From Dillenia suffruticosa (taxonomy: Eukaryota > Streptophyta > Magnoliopsida > Dilleniales > Dilleniaceae), in contig JAVTVX010000019.1 of assembly GCA_033439265.1 (NCBI GenBank), positions 3,231,501 to 3,295,500 on the forward strand: a stretch of DNA of 64,000 bases, in the 5' to 3' direction. Position numbers and translations under genes: made by a program. Positions 40,777-51,650 of the stretch are shown in pieces. Below the pieces are notes generated by a model that saw only the letters and a program-made list of their open reading frames with translations, did no database searches and was not told where the DNA came from. The number at the start of each line of letters is the position of its first letter. The stretch's first letter is position 1.

Positions 40777-40822
40777 GGAGAACGCTATTTTTTGGTACAG
40801 TCTAGGAGAACGCTATAATTTA
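40777..40822. repeat. 26-bp tandem duplication
   Basis: 'agtctaggagaacgctat' occurs at about 40774 and 40800, separated by 'tttttggtac'-type sequence. It lies in the intron before the damaged exon C. Confidence 0.8.
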
Positions 40823-40962
40823 CTTATGTTGGCACTATATATCTTTACGTTCGTCGGTGACATTTGGATACTAAGCAATGGAAAGTACAAAAGTGTGGAG
40901 CATAGAGGGGTGGTGAACAATGACCGATTGGGCCAAAAGTTCAGCGAAAAAGATATTAGCAT

Positions 40963-41133
40963 TCCATACTAAAAATTGAGATTCGAGTTTTGATAATGGT
41001 AAAATCAATATTGAGAAAGCCGTCTCTCAATTGGTATCCGATAACAGTTCGGTCGAGATTAGTCAAAGAAAAGATCCGGATACTCAACGGTGGACTAATT
41101 CCATTAGGCAAAAAAAGAAAAAAAAAAAAAAAG
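40963..41133 (+). mobile_element. SINE inserted in the dioxygenase coding region
   Basis: Plus-strand member of the SINE family. It has a box-B-like 'gagattcgagttt', the family body ('gatccggatactcaac' is the complement of 'gtatccgg..' in other copies) and a terminal A-rich tail (about 41110-41133). Box A is eroded or 5'-truncated. The host frame reads 'NNDR' before it and 'ISIAVAHGP' after. 'agatattagca' before and 'agaatatctatcgca' after may be a decayed TSD. Confidence 0.8.
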
Positions 41134-41305
41134 AATATCTATCGCAGTGGCCCATGGGCCTAAGCTGATAGCTACAGCTGCGCCCGCGGCCCCACTCATC
41201 GGTGACAGGGATAGGGCCCAATTCAATCCCATTATGTACAAGGACTACATGAAGATCCAGCAATCGAGTGTTGTGAGAGGAAAAACTCCTCTAGAGTCGA
41301 TCCTC

Positions 41306-41365
41306 ATCAACGGCGACACCACTGTACCAAAAAAAAAAAAAAAAAAAAATCAACGGCGACACCAC
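41306..41365 (+). mobile_element. 26-bp retroposed tail with 17-bp TSD
   Basis: 'atcaacggcgacaccac' occurs at 41306-41322 and again exactly at 41349-41365, flanking 'tgtacc' plus about 20 As. This is the signature of target-primed reverse transcription by LINE machinery that stopped almost at once. Removing the insert gives the dioxygenase ending '..INGDTTSAV' and a stop. Confidence 0.9.
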
Positions 41366-41384
41366 GTCTGCTGTCTAAAATAAC

Positions 41385-43735
41385 CTGTTCCCATAAATAT
41401 TTTAACTTTCGACCCACCCAACTTCTAGGCGACGCTAAGATATAGCCCACCGAATAATTAGGTCTTATTATGATGTTTACAAGTATTGTTTGCTGTTCTT
41501 GTTCCTTTTTTTTTTTTAATTTTGTTGTAAACAGGATAAATGATAATTTGTTTTAATATGTAATTATGTCGAGAATTTTATGTACTTTAATGAGGAAATT
41601 TTGATTTATTATTTGAAATTTAAAAATGGAAAAAATTATATTATGAGAGTTATTTCTTATATAGGGTTTCTGTAGACACTCAAATAGAATTAATCGAAAT
41701 ATGACTTTAAATATTGATGGTAAAAAAAAGAAAAACCGTTAATAGAATTTGAATATTCTATCATGAAAAAAATTACCCGTTGCTTGATATGCCTTCTTGT
41801 TCGAAAATTTACCAATACTCAAACCATGGATAAGATGTAATGGGATCAAAACTTTATTAGGCAATAAATGAATATAATTTACTTTTTGCTATTTATTTGA
41901 TAGATTTGTGAGAGCAGAAAGGGTTGTGATAATTGGTTTTCTTTTTCTTTCACATTTTTCCCCTGAACTTCCCTCTATTTCATTCATTTTTCTGAATCAT
42001 TTTCATTTTTAGCTTAACAGTTTTTTTCTGTAAATTTATTATTATTTCAGTAAATTTTGATAAATTTATTTTATTGAACAATAAAAACGAATTTAATTAC
42101 ATTAATTTTTGATGTTATAATCTCTAGATCTATTGTTTCAATAGTAATTTTAATAGTCAATTATAAATTTGATCTACTTTTTTCTTTCTATATTCAGTAA
42201 CAAATTAAATTAAATTCTATATTGTTGTCCACCTCAATGTGTTTTTTAAATTTTTATGTTTAATTTGAAAGGAATTTTGATGAATCAAATTTATTTCAAT
42301 TTAAAACATTTTCTAATCTTTTACTAGTATTGTTTGTCATGTTGGATTGGATCCATGGACCCCTTCACTAACAAGTTGTAATCCTCTTCGCAACAAAAAA
42401 AAAAAAAAAAAAAGTCATTTTTTAGCAAAAAAAAATTCATTTTTTAGCAAAAAAAAAATTCATGACTAATATGGCATCACAAAATTTAACGACAAAAATT
42501 TAAAATTTTTATCACAAATTTACGACAAAAAATTTGTGCGACAAAGTTCGTTGCAAATTAACGACAAACTTAGGGACGAAACCTTAGCAACAAACTTAGC
42601 GATGGACTTTTTGTTAGGAATTTAGCGACGGATTTTTTATCACGAATTTAACAACAGATTTTTTTATGATTTGAAAAAAATTTTGGATTGCTGAATTTAA
42701 TCAGTTACACATAAATTCTGTCGTAAACAAAATCCACACAAAATTATCCGGTCTTAAACTATATCCATACGAATTGGTCATCCATACATCCGGTCTTAAA
42801 ACTAAATTTAATAACCCAAACAGAAGTTTTAAACAAAAAAATGCATCAATATGAATAACTATTATTCATCAACAAAAATCAAAACTACAAAAACAAAAAA
42901 AAAAAATCCAAAATACAAAAATATTCATGGTCAAAAGTCTTAAAATCCAGAATAAACATCCGATCAATAAACCAAACCGTCGTCTATAATCTAATCACCG
43001 ACCTCCTCTAATGCCAGATAAATCAAGCATCCAGCGTCGGTACGAAGTCCCCGTACAATCAGCAAATTTCTAAATCCACGGACTCTCAATGCAGTAGCTC
43101 CTCAAACTCTTTGCATCAGGCAGCCATAAGATGTTCTAAACCACTTCTTTTTCTCAGAACCAAGATTGTCAGAAACGCAACCAACAGTTGTGCAGAGAAT
43201 GTGTGAATAGATCTGAAAGCCAAAAAAACAAGCTGAATATCAGGGGGAAAAAAAAATCACAGATCTAGTGGCATGCATGAAAGGAGAGATGATTGCGAGA
43301 AGCACCAGCCACGGTAATTATTTTTTTCATTAATATTTGTTTGGTAACTTTGTCACCTTAAAATGAATATTTTCATAAAAATCTAAAGGGAATTCCATAT
43401 AAGGTACTCCTGCACTTCAGTAAAGTATGACTCAAAATTCTTCTACGCTACAATCATTTCTGCTTTAGCAAATTAAAAAGAAACCTAATAAACTGGCGAA
43501 TATGTGTAGTTTAAATGAGAGAAAGTTCTTGCTCAACTAAAGGATGGGCAAGCAGCCACTCCAAAAACTTCCACTGTACCACAGTTACAGCAGGAAAGAA
43601 AGAGACGAAGAGGTGCAGAGGAAATATAAAGAGCTGCAATTTGGCTGTTTCCCTTATTTCACCCCTTGAGATTGTGAAACATCCAAAAGCTTTAGCTAAC
43701 GGAGGATGCTATGGTCATTGTTTTTATATCTTACC
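41385..43735. other. No gene; CACTA-like debris at 42480-42660
   Basis: AT-rich. At 42480-42660 there are repeated 'gacaaa', 'cgacaaactta', 'agcgacgga' words of the CACTA/MITE subterminal type. The rest shows an A-run of about 20 (42393) and no supported coding sequence. Confidence 0.4.
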
Positions 43736-43739
43736 CCTT

Positions 43740-44315
43740 CCATGATGAACTATAAGAGGGTCAGAATCATGTTTAAGTTCAAGGAAGCAAACTCAAAAAC
43801 TGGCGGGAAAACCAGTTTTGAAATGTTCAAGGCCATGGTGTCAATGACTTTGGCAGCAGTTCAGTCTGGGTCTGGTGCAAGATCATCATCTTCATCTCCA
43901 TTACTTGATTCTGCAAGTAATGGACACATAACCTGAAGGATAGGAATGACCAGCTTATGCTTTTTGAGAGAGCTTGATTTGTATTTTGCAAGCCATGAAA
44001 TTATTTAAATGGCCTGATACATTGAAAAGAACACCAGACTAACCAAGAGGCATGAGGAAAAAGATGGCAAGGAAAGGATACGACTCAACAATACAGATGT
44101 CCCTAATTTTTCATTTTTGTTACCTGATGGCGTGTGTTGACTTCCAAATTTTGACTCTAACAAACTTCAAGAGAAAACTGAACTATGGTTCTAACAGATT
44201 CCCCAAGAAGAGGATCAGCAGATTCAATCAACTCATCAAAAATCTCAAAAGCAATTATAGCAACATCTTCTTCACCGGCTGCAAGGCACTGCCTCGATAC
44301 ATTTAAGATGAATTC
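43740..44315 (-). pseudogene. Importin-4 (karyopherin-beta) fragment
   Basis: Minus-strand fragment of a nuclear transport receptor like Arabidopsis IMB4/importin-4. First surviving exon (44315-44162) reads 'FILNVSRQCLAAGEED', 'VAIIAFEIFDELIESADP', 'LLGESVRTIVQFSLEV'. Next exon (about 44038-43740) reads 'ISWLAKYKSSSLKKHKL', 'VIPILQVMCPLLAESS', 'NGDEDDDLAPD', 'KVIDTMALNISKLVFPPVFEFASL'. It has a CAA-to-TAA stop just before 'IISWLAKY' and an insertion with a stop after 'DLAPD'. Only about 130 residues of a protein of over 1000 remain, with nothing recognisable on either side. It is probably a captured or duplicated gene piece. Confidence 0.85.
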
Positions 44316-45863
44316 CTGAAATTTGATCCGCAAGCACACCACTCAAATTAATACAATAACAAATGCCACATATCATCTAAATTTGAGATCATAATGTAAA
44401 CCTTCCGTGACTAATTAAGTAAAGGTTCTCAGATTATCAAGAAATCAGAAAAGCATCAGATTGCCTAAATTTCAATTAGAAAAAAATGAGAAAACAATTA
44501 GAAAATAAAAACTATAATTAACCGGAGAGAGAGTGCAACAAGAAGAATAAGAAAAAAAGGTACTATTGAAAACCACCCAAGTATATCAAAGAGATTTCAA
44601 TCCTAGGATCTATGCATTACGGGTCCACCATGCTTCCGTTGCACCACTCTGATTTGTGGGCTGTGATTCTTATAGTTATCACGTTTCAAGCTTAAATTAT
44701 GCATTTCAAAGCCAAATGACTCGTTATTTTTATTTTTTTCCATTAAATGTCTCTTGAAAAGTTGTGTTGATCAGTATATTATGTAGTGACAAAATAAGAT
44801 TTTAATTTTAATTTCTTCTTTACTTAATTAATTCTTTTGTGATATAAATTTCAGTTGAAGCTATCCTAGGTTAGGAAAAAAATTATGAATTAATACAGAG
44901 AAAAAGAGTAGTGAGTAACAAAAATAAGGGAAAAAAAGATTAGAAAATAAAAACTATTAATTAACATGAGAGAGTATAATATGAAAAATGAGAAAAATGT
45001 GGTGGTATTAGAAATTACTATAGTATGTCAAAGCCAGTTTTGATACCGGGACTTGTGGGTTATGGGCCCACCACTCTGAGTACTTTTAATAGTTATCAAG
45101 TTTCATACTTAAATTGTGCATTTCAAAGATAAAGGGCTTGGTATTATTATTTTTTTCATGAAATATCTCTTTAAAAGTTGTTAGATTAATCAGTAATTCG
45201 TTCAGTTTTAAAATAAGGCTTCAATTTCAATTTTGACAATTACTTAATTAATTCTTTTGTTAAATAAAAATTTGCTTCAAGCCATCATAGTTTGGAGGAA
45301 AAATTATGAATTAACACAAAGAAAAAGAGTAATGAGCAACAAAAATGAGAAAAAAGATATTAGAAAATAAAAACAATTGATTAACATGTGAGAGAATGTA
45401 GCAAGAAAAATAAGAAAAAAAAAAGGTGGTGGGTATCGGAAGCTACTCTAGTATATCTGAGCTAGGTTTCAATCCTGCGATCTATGGGTTATGGGCCCAC
45501 CAAACTTCCATTGCGCTACTCTAATTTGTGTGTTATGATTTTTCTAGTTATCAAGCTTCAAATATAAATTGTATATTTCAAACACAATGGGCTCGTTATT
45601 ATTATTTTTTTTTTCATAAAATGTCTTTTTGAAAAGTTGTTGGATTAATTGGTATTTTGTGCATTGACAAAGTATGGTTTCAATTTTCTTATTTTATTTA
45701 ATCAGTTACATTATGATATAAATTTATCAAAGATTAAGAAAAAATTATGAATTAATATAGAAAAAGAGAGTGGTAAGCAACAAAAATAAGAAAAAAAGAG
45801 GGTACAACAAGAAAAAAATGATAAAAAAAGATTATGGTATCAAAACCTAGTCTAGTATAGACT

Positions 45864-45929
45864 AGCCAGGTTTCGATCCTGGGACCTGTGGGTTATGGGC
45901 CCACCACGCTTCCGCTGCGCCACTCTGAT
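45864..45929 (-). pseudogene. Best-preserved tRNA-iMet(CAT)-like unit
   Basis: Reading from 45929 leftward, the acceptor 5' strand (atcagag), D arm, anticodon stem-loop with CAT in 'gggcccataaccc', variable region and T arm ('ccaggatcgaaacctgg') all match a plant elongator-free initiator tRNA-Met. The 3' acceptor strand should be 'ctctgat' but reads 'ctagtct', so the acceptor stem cannot close properly. Boxes A and B of the pol III promoter look intact, so transcription is possible, but a working tRNA is unlikely. Other units are more decayed. Confidence 0.85.
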
Positions 45930-47601
45930 CTATAGACTATGATTTTTCTAGTTATCATGTTTAAAGATTAAGTTGTGTATTTCAAAGGTAAAGGGTTCGT
46001 TATTATTATTTTCCTTTCTATGAAATGTCTTTTGAAAAGTTGTTAGGTTAATGGATATTTTGTGCAGTGACAAAATAAGCCTTCAATTTCAATTTTTTAT
46101 TTTTTAATTAATTCTTTTATGATATAAATTTCACTTGACGCCGTAAAAGATTAGGAAAAAAATTATGAATTAATACAGAGAAAGAGAGCAGTGAGCAAAA
46201 AAAAAAAATAGAAAGTAAAAACTATTGATTAACATGAGAGATTGTGCAACAAGAAAAATGAGAAAAAGGTAATGGTATTGGAAGCTAATCTTGTATATAA
46301 GAGCTAAGTTTCAATCCTACAACCGTGGATTGTAGCCCCACCATGCTTCCGTTGTGCCATTTTGATTTGTGGAACGTGTTTTTTATAAATATAAAGTTTT
46401 GTGTTTTGTAATTTTTCAAATTATCAAATTTCATACTTAAATTGTGCATTTGAAAACCAAATGATTTATTATTATTATTATTATTTTCCTTTCTATAAAA
46501 TGTCTCTTGAAAAGTTATTTTGTTGATTGTTATTTTGTGCGGTGACAAAATAAGACTTCAATTTCAATTTCTTTTTTTTATTATGATATATAATTAAGTA
46601 AAATTAAGAATTAACACGGAGAAAGATAACGGTGAACAACCAAAAAAATAGAAAATAGAAAATAATAACTATTGATTAACGTGAGAGAAAGATAACGGTG
46701 AAAACAAGAAAAATGAGGAAAAAATACGGTGGTATCGGAAGCTACTCTAATGTTTCAAAGCTACTATTCTAAGTATATCAAAGCTAAGTTTGATCCAGGG
46801 ATCTAGGGTTACAAGTCCACCACGTTTCCACTGTATCACTTTATGGTACAGATGCTACTCTAGAATATGGAACTAAGTTTCGATCCTAGGATCTATGGGT
46901 TATGGCCACACCATAAGTCTCCTGTGCCACTTTGATTTATGTTTTATGATTTTTCTCATTATTATATTTCGGGCTTAAATTATTTATTTCAAAGCCAAGA
47001 GGCTCTTTATTATTATTTTCCTTTCCACAGTATGTTTCTTGGAACTTTGTGCAGTGACGAAGCAAGGGTTTGATTTGAATTTCTTCATTGCTTAATTAAT
47101 TATTTTAAATTTAAGTTGATACTATCAAAGATTAGAAAAAAAATTATGAATTAATATAGAGAAAGAGAATATTGAGCAACAAATATGAGAAAAGAAATAT
47201 TAGAAAATAAAAACTATTAATTAACATTTGAGATGGTTCATTAAGAAAAATGAGAAAAAAGGGGGAGGTATGAAAGTTACTCTAGTATGATAAAGTCAGG
47301 ATCGTGGGACTTGTAGGTTATGGGTCCATTATGCTTCCACTCCGCCATTGATTTGTGGTTTATGATTTTTCTAATTATCATATTTCAAACTTAAATTATG
47401 TATTTCATAACCAAAGAGCTCTATTTTCCCTTCCATGACATGTTTCTTGAAAAATTATTAAGATAATTGGTATTTTGTGTGGTGACAATGTAAAACTTCA
47501 ACTTTAATTTCCTCTTTTATTTAATTAATTCTTTTTTCATATAAATTTAAGTTGATGCTATCAAAGATTAGGAAAAAAAATTATGAATTAACATAGAGAA
47601 A

Positions 47602-47999
47602 AAGTTATAAATCGCACTTTGAATCCACAAAAAATCATAAATAGTACTTAAATCCGATACGCTCTTTCACTTAACAGATCGATCTTTTGGGATGATTTCT
47701 CCTATTGATATTAAGTCTATCATGTGGATCCATGACAAATTGGTATGTGCTTGATAGGGTCCAGGGTGAAGTCTTCCAGAGGGGAAAAGAGCTACCTAGT
47801 GCTCTAAAAAGTCCAGAGTGAAATCCGTCCATGAACATCCGGCTTCTCAAAGGTTGAGCAACATTATGAATCCTACATCGGATCCACACAGAAATCATGA
47901 ATAATACTTAAATCCAATAAGTTCTCTCACCTAGTAGAGTAATCTTTTGGTTGAGTTCTATTAGTTTTGACTCTATCACGTGGATCCATGATAAATTAT
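47602..47999. mobile_element. Small element with direct-repeat ends inside the tRNA array
   Basis: It breaks an array unit between 'gagaaaaag' and 'ttgagcaac', which are adjacent in other units. Its two ends, about 47603-47735 and 47862-47995, are diverged direct repeats sharing 'ggatccac' / 'aatccac', 'atcat.aat.gtacttaaatcc', 'ctctttcac' and 'tctatca.gtggatccatga.aaatt'. The middle is about 125 bp. The layout suggests a TRIM-like non-autonomous LTR element, but no primer-binding site was verified. Confidence 0.6.
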
Positions 48000-48070
48000 T
48001 GAGCAACAAAAATGAAAGAAAAAAATATTAGAAAATAAAACTATTGATTAACATAAGAGATAGTGCAACC

Positions 48071-48879
48071 TAGGTTGCATGGAAATGAAAATGAAAAAAT
48101 ATTATAACATTTCGAAAACAAGAAAATATTAATATTGAGAAATTTTCATATATCAAGCGTTTGAAATCTAAATCAAAATCAGAATTGTTTGGAATCGGAA
48201 TCAACGGTTCTAGAATTAGAACCGAAATGGCCCTCCTAAGATTTTGTTCAAGCACCTCTAAATGAAAGTCGAAACCATTGATATTAGAATCGTAACCAAA
48301 AGCTTCGTAACCATGGCCACATCTAGATAATACCCTTTCTAAGTTAGCTCCTAGCCTTTGATTTTTGTGCAACATCCACCTTAGCGGAGTGAAAATTTTC
48401 TTTAGGTATGATTGTATGACTATTGGCCGCAGCTTGCAATTAAACTTCCTCTTTTATTTGAATTGCTCGTTTCTTAACAAAAACAAATGATGGTTAAAGA
48501 CAATTTGCACGTCAGGCTAACATAAGTGGAGACTTGAACCGGTTTCTATGCACCTACCTGTAGTAGGGGTTGCGCGTTTATTGGGCGGGTTGAGCTGAGC
48601 GAGCGTTAGTAAATTTGTGGGCCCTGCCCGGCTTAATAACCTGAGCTGGCCAACCTCCAAATAGTCCATTATTTTGTGGGTGGGCCTACACATTCAATGG
48701 TTTTAAAAGTCTAAGCCCAATGGAATGTTTGAATGAGATCCTCCATCAATGCTGTGTCATAAATCTCTTCTGAGCACACTTTCTCACAAAATCTGAAAGG
48801 GTTAGGCTCTTATCCATTATTCCAAATCATGATTTTTTTTTTATCTTTTGGAATTTCCTGTCAAAAAATTTTATTTTCA
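48071..48879. other. No gene recognised; GC-rich repeat at 48565-48690
   Basis: The 101-codon minus ORF at 48070-48375 has no known domain. The block 48565-48690 has 'gggcgggttgagctg', 'gggccctgcccgg' words like other GC-rich TE termini here. Confidence 0.35.
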
Positions 48880-49250
48880 ACCAGGTGAACAACTGCCCAC
48901 CATGGAGCTCGATTGACTATGCTTGGAATCTCGACCGATTCTGATTGCATTGAACCTTGGAGATTACCTAAAGAGGTTGGTTTGCCGCATCTTGGCACTA
49001 AGCTGTTTTTGATGTTAACTTGGACTTTGCCAAATCCATAATTTCCTCGCCCCTTTTTTAGTTATGAAGATGCATTTCTCCTCTCATGATTTAAGTCATC
49101 TGGCAGGCTGGTCAACAAAATCGTGGAACATGGAGGTAGTCAGTGAGTCAGTACGGCCCATGCCGACACAATAGTTATAGATTGAGGCCCACTCATCTCA
49201 TGAAGTTTCGGCCCAATCTAAGCCCATTATCTGCAAGGACTACATGATGA
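48880..49250 (+). pseudogene. Second dioxygenase relic (3' part)
   Basis: Nucleotide-level traces match the 3' half of the broken gene at 38619-41375, in the same order. 'aaccttggagattacct' (~48953) matches 'aaccttggagattatct' of exon B. 'ggtcaacaaaatcgtggaacatggagg' sequence (~49108) matches the 'KSVEHRG' stretch. 'cggcccaat..aagcccattat.tgcaaggactacatgatgatc' (~49207) matches 'FNPIMYKDYMKI'. No frame survives. It points to an old local duplication of the dioxygenase. Confidence 0.75.
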
Positions 49251-49339
49251 TCAGTGATATATTGCATTTTTTTTTTCTTTTTTTAGTTGTGTAAGTGGAA
49301 TTACATACCACCGGTCGATATTCTATCCTACTAGTCTCT

Positions 49340-50950
49340 CGCCTTTCGACTCTAAGATCTCTTCAGAACTAATGCCTCATTACGTGATTCTCCCTCATTT
49401 GGAGAGGTATGATGGCAACAACAACCCCAAGAACCATATCGCCCACTTCATCATTGTGATGTTCTCGAGAGACATGACAAATGTCACCATATATAAGCAC
49501 TTCCCAACAACCCTGAAGAGCAGTGCACTGACATGGTTGAACCCGATTCTCCTATTCAGTGTCAAAAGTTTCTCGCAGGTGTAATAGCAATTCAAAGTGC
49601 ACTTTGTCATTAGTAGGGGGCCAAGAAAAAATTTAAATCTCTCCTCTCGTTATGACAAAGGGACGCTGAACCACTGAGGCACTTCCTTGAAAAATTCAAA
49701 CCTGAGATGATGAAAGTCTCTGGTTTTAACCATTCAATCACATTGGCTGTGCTACTCACAGGAATACGACCGTCCGAGATGAAGATATCAATTACTAAGA
49801 ATCCTCCATCTTCTATCCAAGAATTCTATACTCATGCAGAGAAATATATAGCAGCTGAGGACGCCGAGGCCTTCGACAAGCGACAAAACCAATTGGCTCA
49901 AAAAGAGCGTAGCCATTCAATCAAACAGTCCTCACCTAAGAGAGCCTGCCAGGGACCCCGCAACAACGGAAGTTCATTAGACCCCTCTGAACGAGGTCTC
50001 AGGTAGGTATTCCTTCATATCTAGAACAAACCTTATATCAGGTGACCCCTCATCCCACAGAGGTTGATCCCAAGAATGACAAAACTCGACATTGCCACTT
50101 TCATGGGGACTATGGGCATCTCACCAACAAATGCAAGAAACTAAGGGACGAACTTGACATCCTCGTTCAAAGTGAACGACTCCAAAGATTCATCAATATG
50201 AAGAGAGGGCATCCCCCTAGAGCTCCCACAATCCAGAGTAGGAGAATAAATGAGTTGACCAGCTACTCCGACAGACACCCTTAACAGACCCGACAAGGGA
50301 TACTCCAGGTGTAGGGTGGATATGACACCTCGCGACCTTTCCTCCCGACTCATATCCTATAAGTCCTACATCGGTACAATCGAGTAGGTGCCCAAGAAAA
50401 TGAGGAAGGGCACCTAATAGCTCTTATCTTTTAGAAAACCAAAGCACCCAGCTCCCCATCGAAGGAGGTTCTTGCCATACGTGCCGGAAAGCCACCCAAA
50501 AAGAAAAAGCCCATGATTGGCTTCAACGATGACAATTTAGTAGGGGGTTGACCCAGAGCGATATGACTCCCTCATCATCATAGCCAAAATTGAGCAATTT
50601 GAGGTTAGGAGAATCTTTGTTAGCCAAGAGGTCGGATGCAACCTCCTATATTGGAGTACTTTCTAACATATGGGTTTTCTCAAAGACACTTGTAGCCATA
50701 CACTGGACCCATTAAGGCTCTCTCAGGCAAATAGATATACCTTAAAGGAATTATCTCCTTGCCTGTGACCCTTGGAACTCTGCGAGACCACACGATAGAT
50801 TTGATCATGTTCAACGTGGTTAAGCTCTCCCCTCCCTCTTCAACGTGGTTAAGCTCTCCCCTCCCTCTACAATGCAATCTTAGGGTGTCCGGGCCTGAAT
50901 GCTTTAGAAGTACTATTGAATACAAAGTACATGAAGGTCAAATTTAGTTT
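49340..50950 (+). pseudogene. Ty3/gypsy gag and protease remnants
   Basis: Decayed plus-strand retrotransposon polyprotein. A gag segment at 49372-49584 ('LERYDGNNNPKNHIAHF', 'HFPTTLKSSALTWLNP') is followed in another frame by 'MMKVSGFNHSITLAVLLTGI' and 'EFYTHAEKYIAAEDAE' (49707-50006). A zinc knuckle 'CHFHGDYGHLTNKC' (CCHC-like) follows in 50042-50284. Degenerate protease-region words ('IGFNDDNL' ~50519, 'LPVTLGT..DLIMFNVVK' 50758-50822) come next. Stops and frameshifts are frequent. Reverse transcriptase, RNase H and integrase were not found, so this is a non-autonomous or gutted element. A 23-bp phrase 'ttcaacgtggttaagctctcccctccctct' is tandemly repeated near 50810-50870. Confidence 0.82.
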
Positions 50951-51185
50951 TCCTAACAGTATTGAAATCTTATCTTGCGATCCGAAACACTCGGCCCCTC
51001 CTTTCAAGTAAACTCTAAACTTCTCTTTCTTTATGCGACCATCCTTGTAGTACCCCTTGGCAGGTGACCTATAATATCTAATCTTAGCATTTCATCTGCT
51101 TGCCATCAAGTTATTCTTAACGACATGTTTTGTTTCTTTTCACGAGCTATTTACATTAGACCAACCCACTGAGCAGAACCCATCA

Positions 51186-51650
51186 TCATGAATCTATCTC
51201 TCTGAACGGGCCAATGTCGTCTTGCATCATCATTAAAGATCTATCTCTTCGAATGGACAAATATCGTCCTGCCTCATCATTAGGGATCTATCTCTCCAAA
51301 CGGGCCAATATCGCCTTGCCTCAGTAGTAGAGATCTATCTCTCTGAACCTGGCAATGTCACCCTACCTCATGGTCAGGAATCTATCTCCTCAAACGAGTC
51401 AATATATCTATCTGTCTAAACAGGTCAATGTCACCCTACCACACCGTTAGGAATCTATCTTTCTGAACAGGTCAACGTCACCCTACCTCATTGTTAAGGA
51501 TCTATCTTCTGAACAGGCCAATATCGTCCTGTCTCATTTTTAGAGATATATATTCCCAAATAGGCCGACGTTGTCTTACCTTATCGTTAGAGATCTGTCT
51601 CCCCGAATGAGCCGACATCCCCTTACCCTTTCTTTAGGGAATTATTCCCA
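51186..51650. repeat. Minisatellite, about 47-bp period, ~10 units
   Basis: Repeated units of the type 'gatctatctctctgaac.ggccaatgtc.tcctgcctcat.attag', strongly diverged. It lies inside the gypsy element between the protease remnant and the antisense ORF, a position where Tat-lineage elements often carry internal tandem repeats. Confidence 0.88.

Larger units (their letters stand above)
38619..41375 (+). pseudogene. Broken 2-oxoglutarate/Fe(II) dioxygenase (DMR6/F3H-like)
   Basis: Cytosolic 2OG-Fe(II) oxygenases of this class hydroxylate small molecules. The copy resembles the flavanone-3-dioxygenase/DMR6-like group. Exon A (38619-38817) encodes 'AVEEFFNLPFEGKKKY' and 'DPVRYGTGLST', then a frameshift near 38735 before 'CWRDYMRHWGHPF' and 'LHLWPSNPPHY'. 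Exon B (39387-39708) is clean and holds the Fe ligands in '[14 protein letters not shown]' and 'VNLGDYLE', but its donor reads CT, not GT. Exon C resumes near 40875 ('ILSNGKYKSVEHRGVVNN', third Fe-ligand His) with GG where the AG acceptor should be. It is split by a SINE (40963-41133), continues with 'ISIAVAHGP' and 'YKDYMKIQQSSVVRGKTPLESIL', and is hit again by a 26-bp insertion before the stop. The first exon was not found. At least five lesions make this a pseudogene. Confidence 0.88.
44520..48070 (-). repeat. Tandem array of ~430-bp units with tRNA-iMet relics
   Basis: At least eight units repeat the same framework: a tRNA-like block, then 'agttatcaa.tttca..cttaaattgtg', 'gggctcgttattattatttt', 'atgtct.ttgaaaagttgtt', 'ttgtgcagtgacaaaataag..ttcaattt', 'aattaattctttt', 'aaaaaattatgaattaa.acagag' and 'attaacatgagagag'. 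tRNA-like blocks, read on minus, lie at about 44591-44653, 45033-45079 (truncated), 45459-45525, 45864-45929 (best), 46301-46366, 46788-46845, 46871-46936 and 47293-47357. Spacing is about 404-480 bp except for the close 46788/46871 pair. Each minus-strand block starts with a form of 'atcagagtggcgcagcgga' and carries a CAT anticodon region, matching plant initiator tRNA-Met. The array is cut by a small insertion at about 47602-47999 and resumes after it. Confidence 0.88.

Noticed and set aside
45864-45929. Functional tRNA-iMet gene
   Set aside because: The 3' acceptor strand does not pair with the 5' strand, so it was called a pseudogene rather than a tRNA gene.
48070-48375. 101-codon minus ORF
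   Set aside because: No recognisable motif; starts in a region just after the tRNA array with no promoter or splice context.
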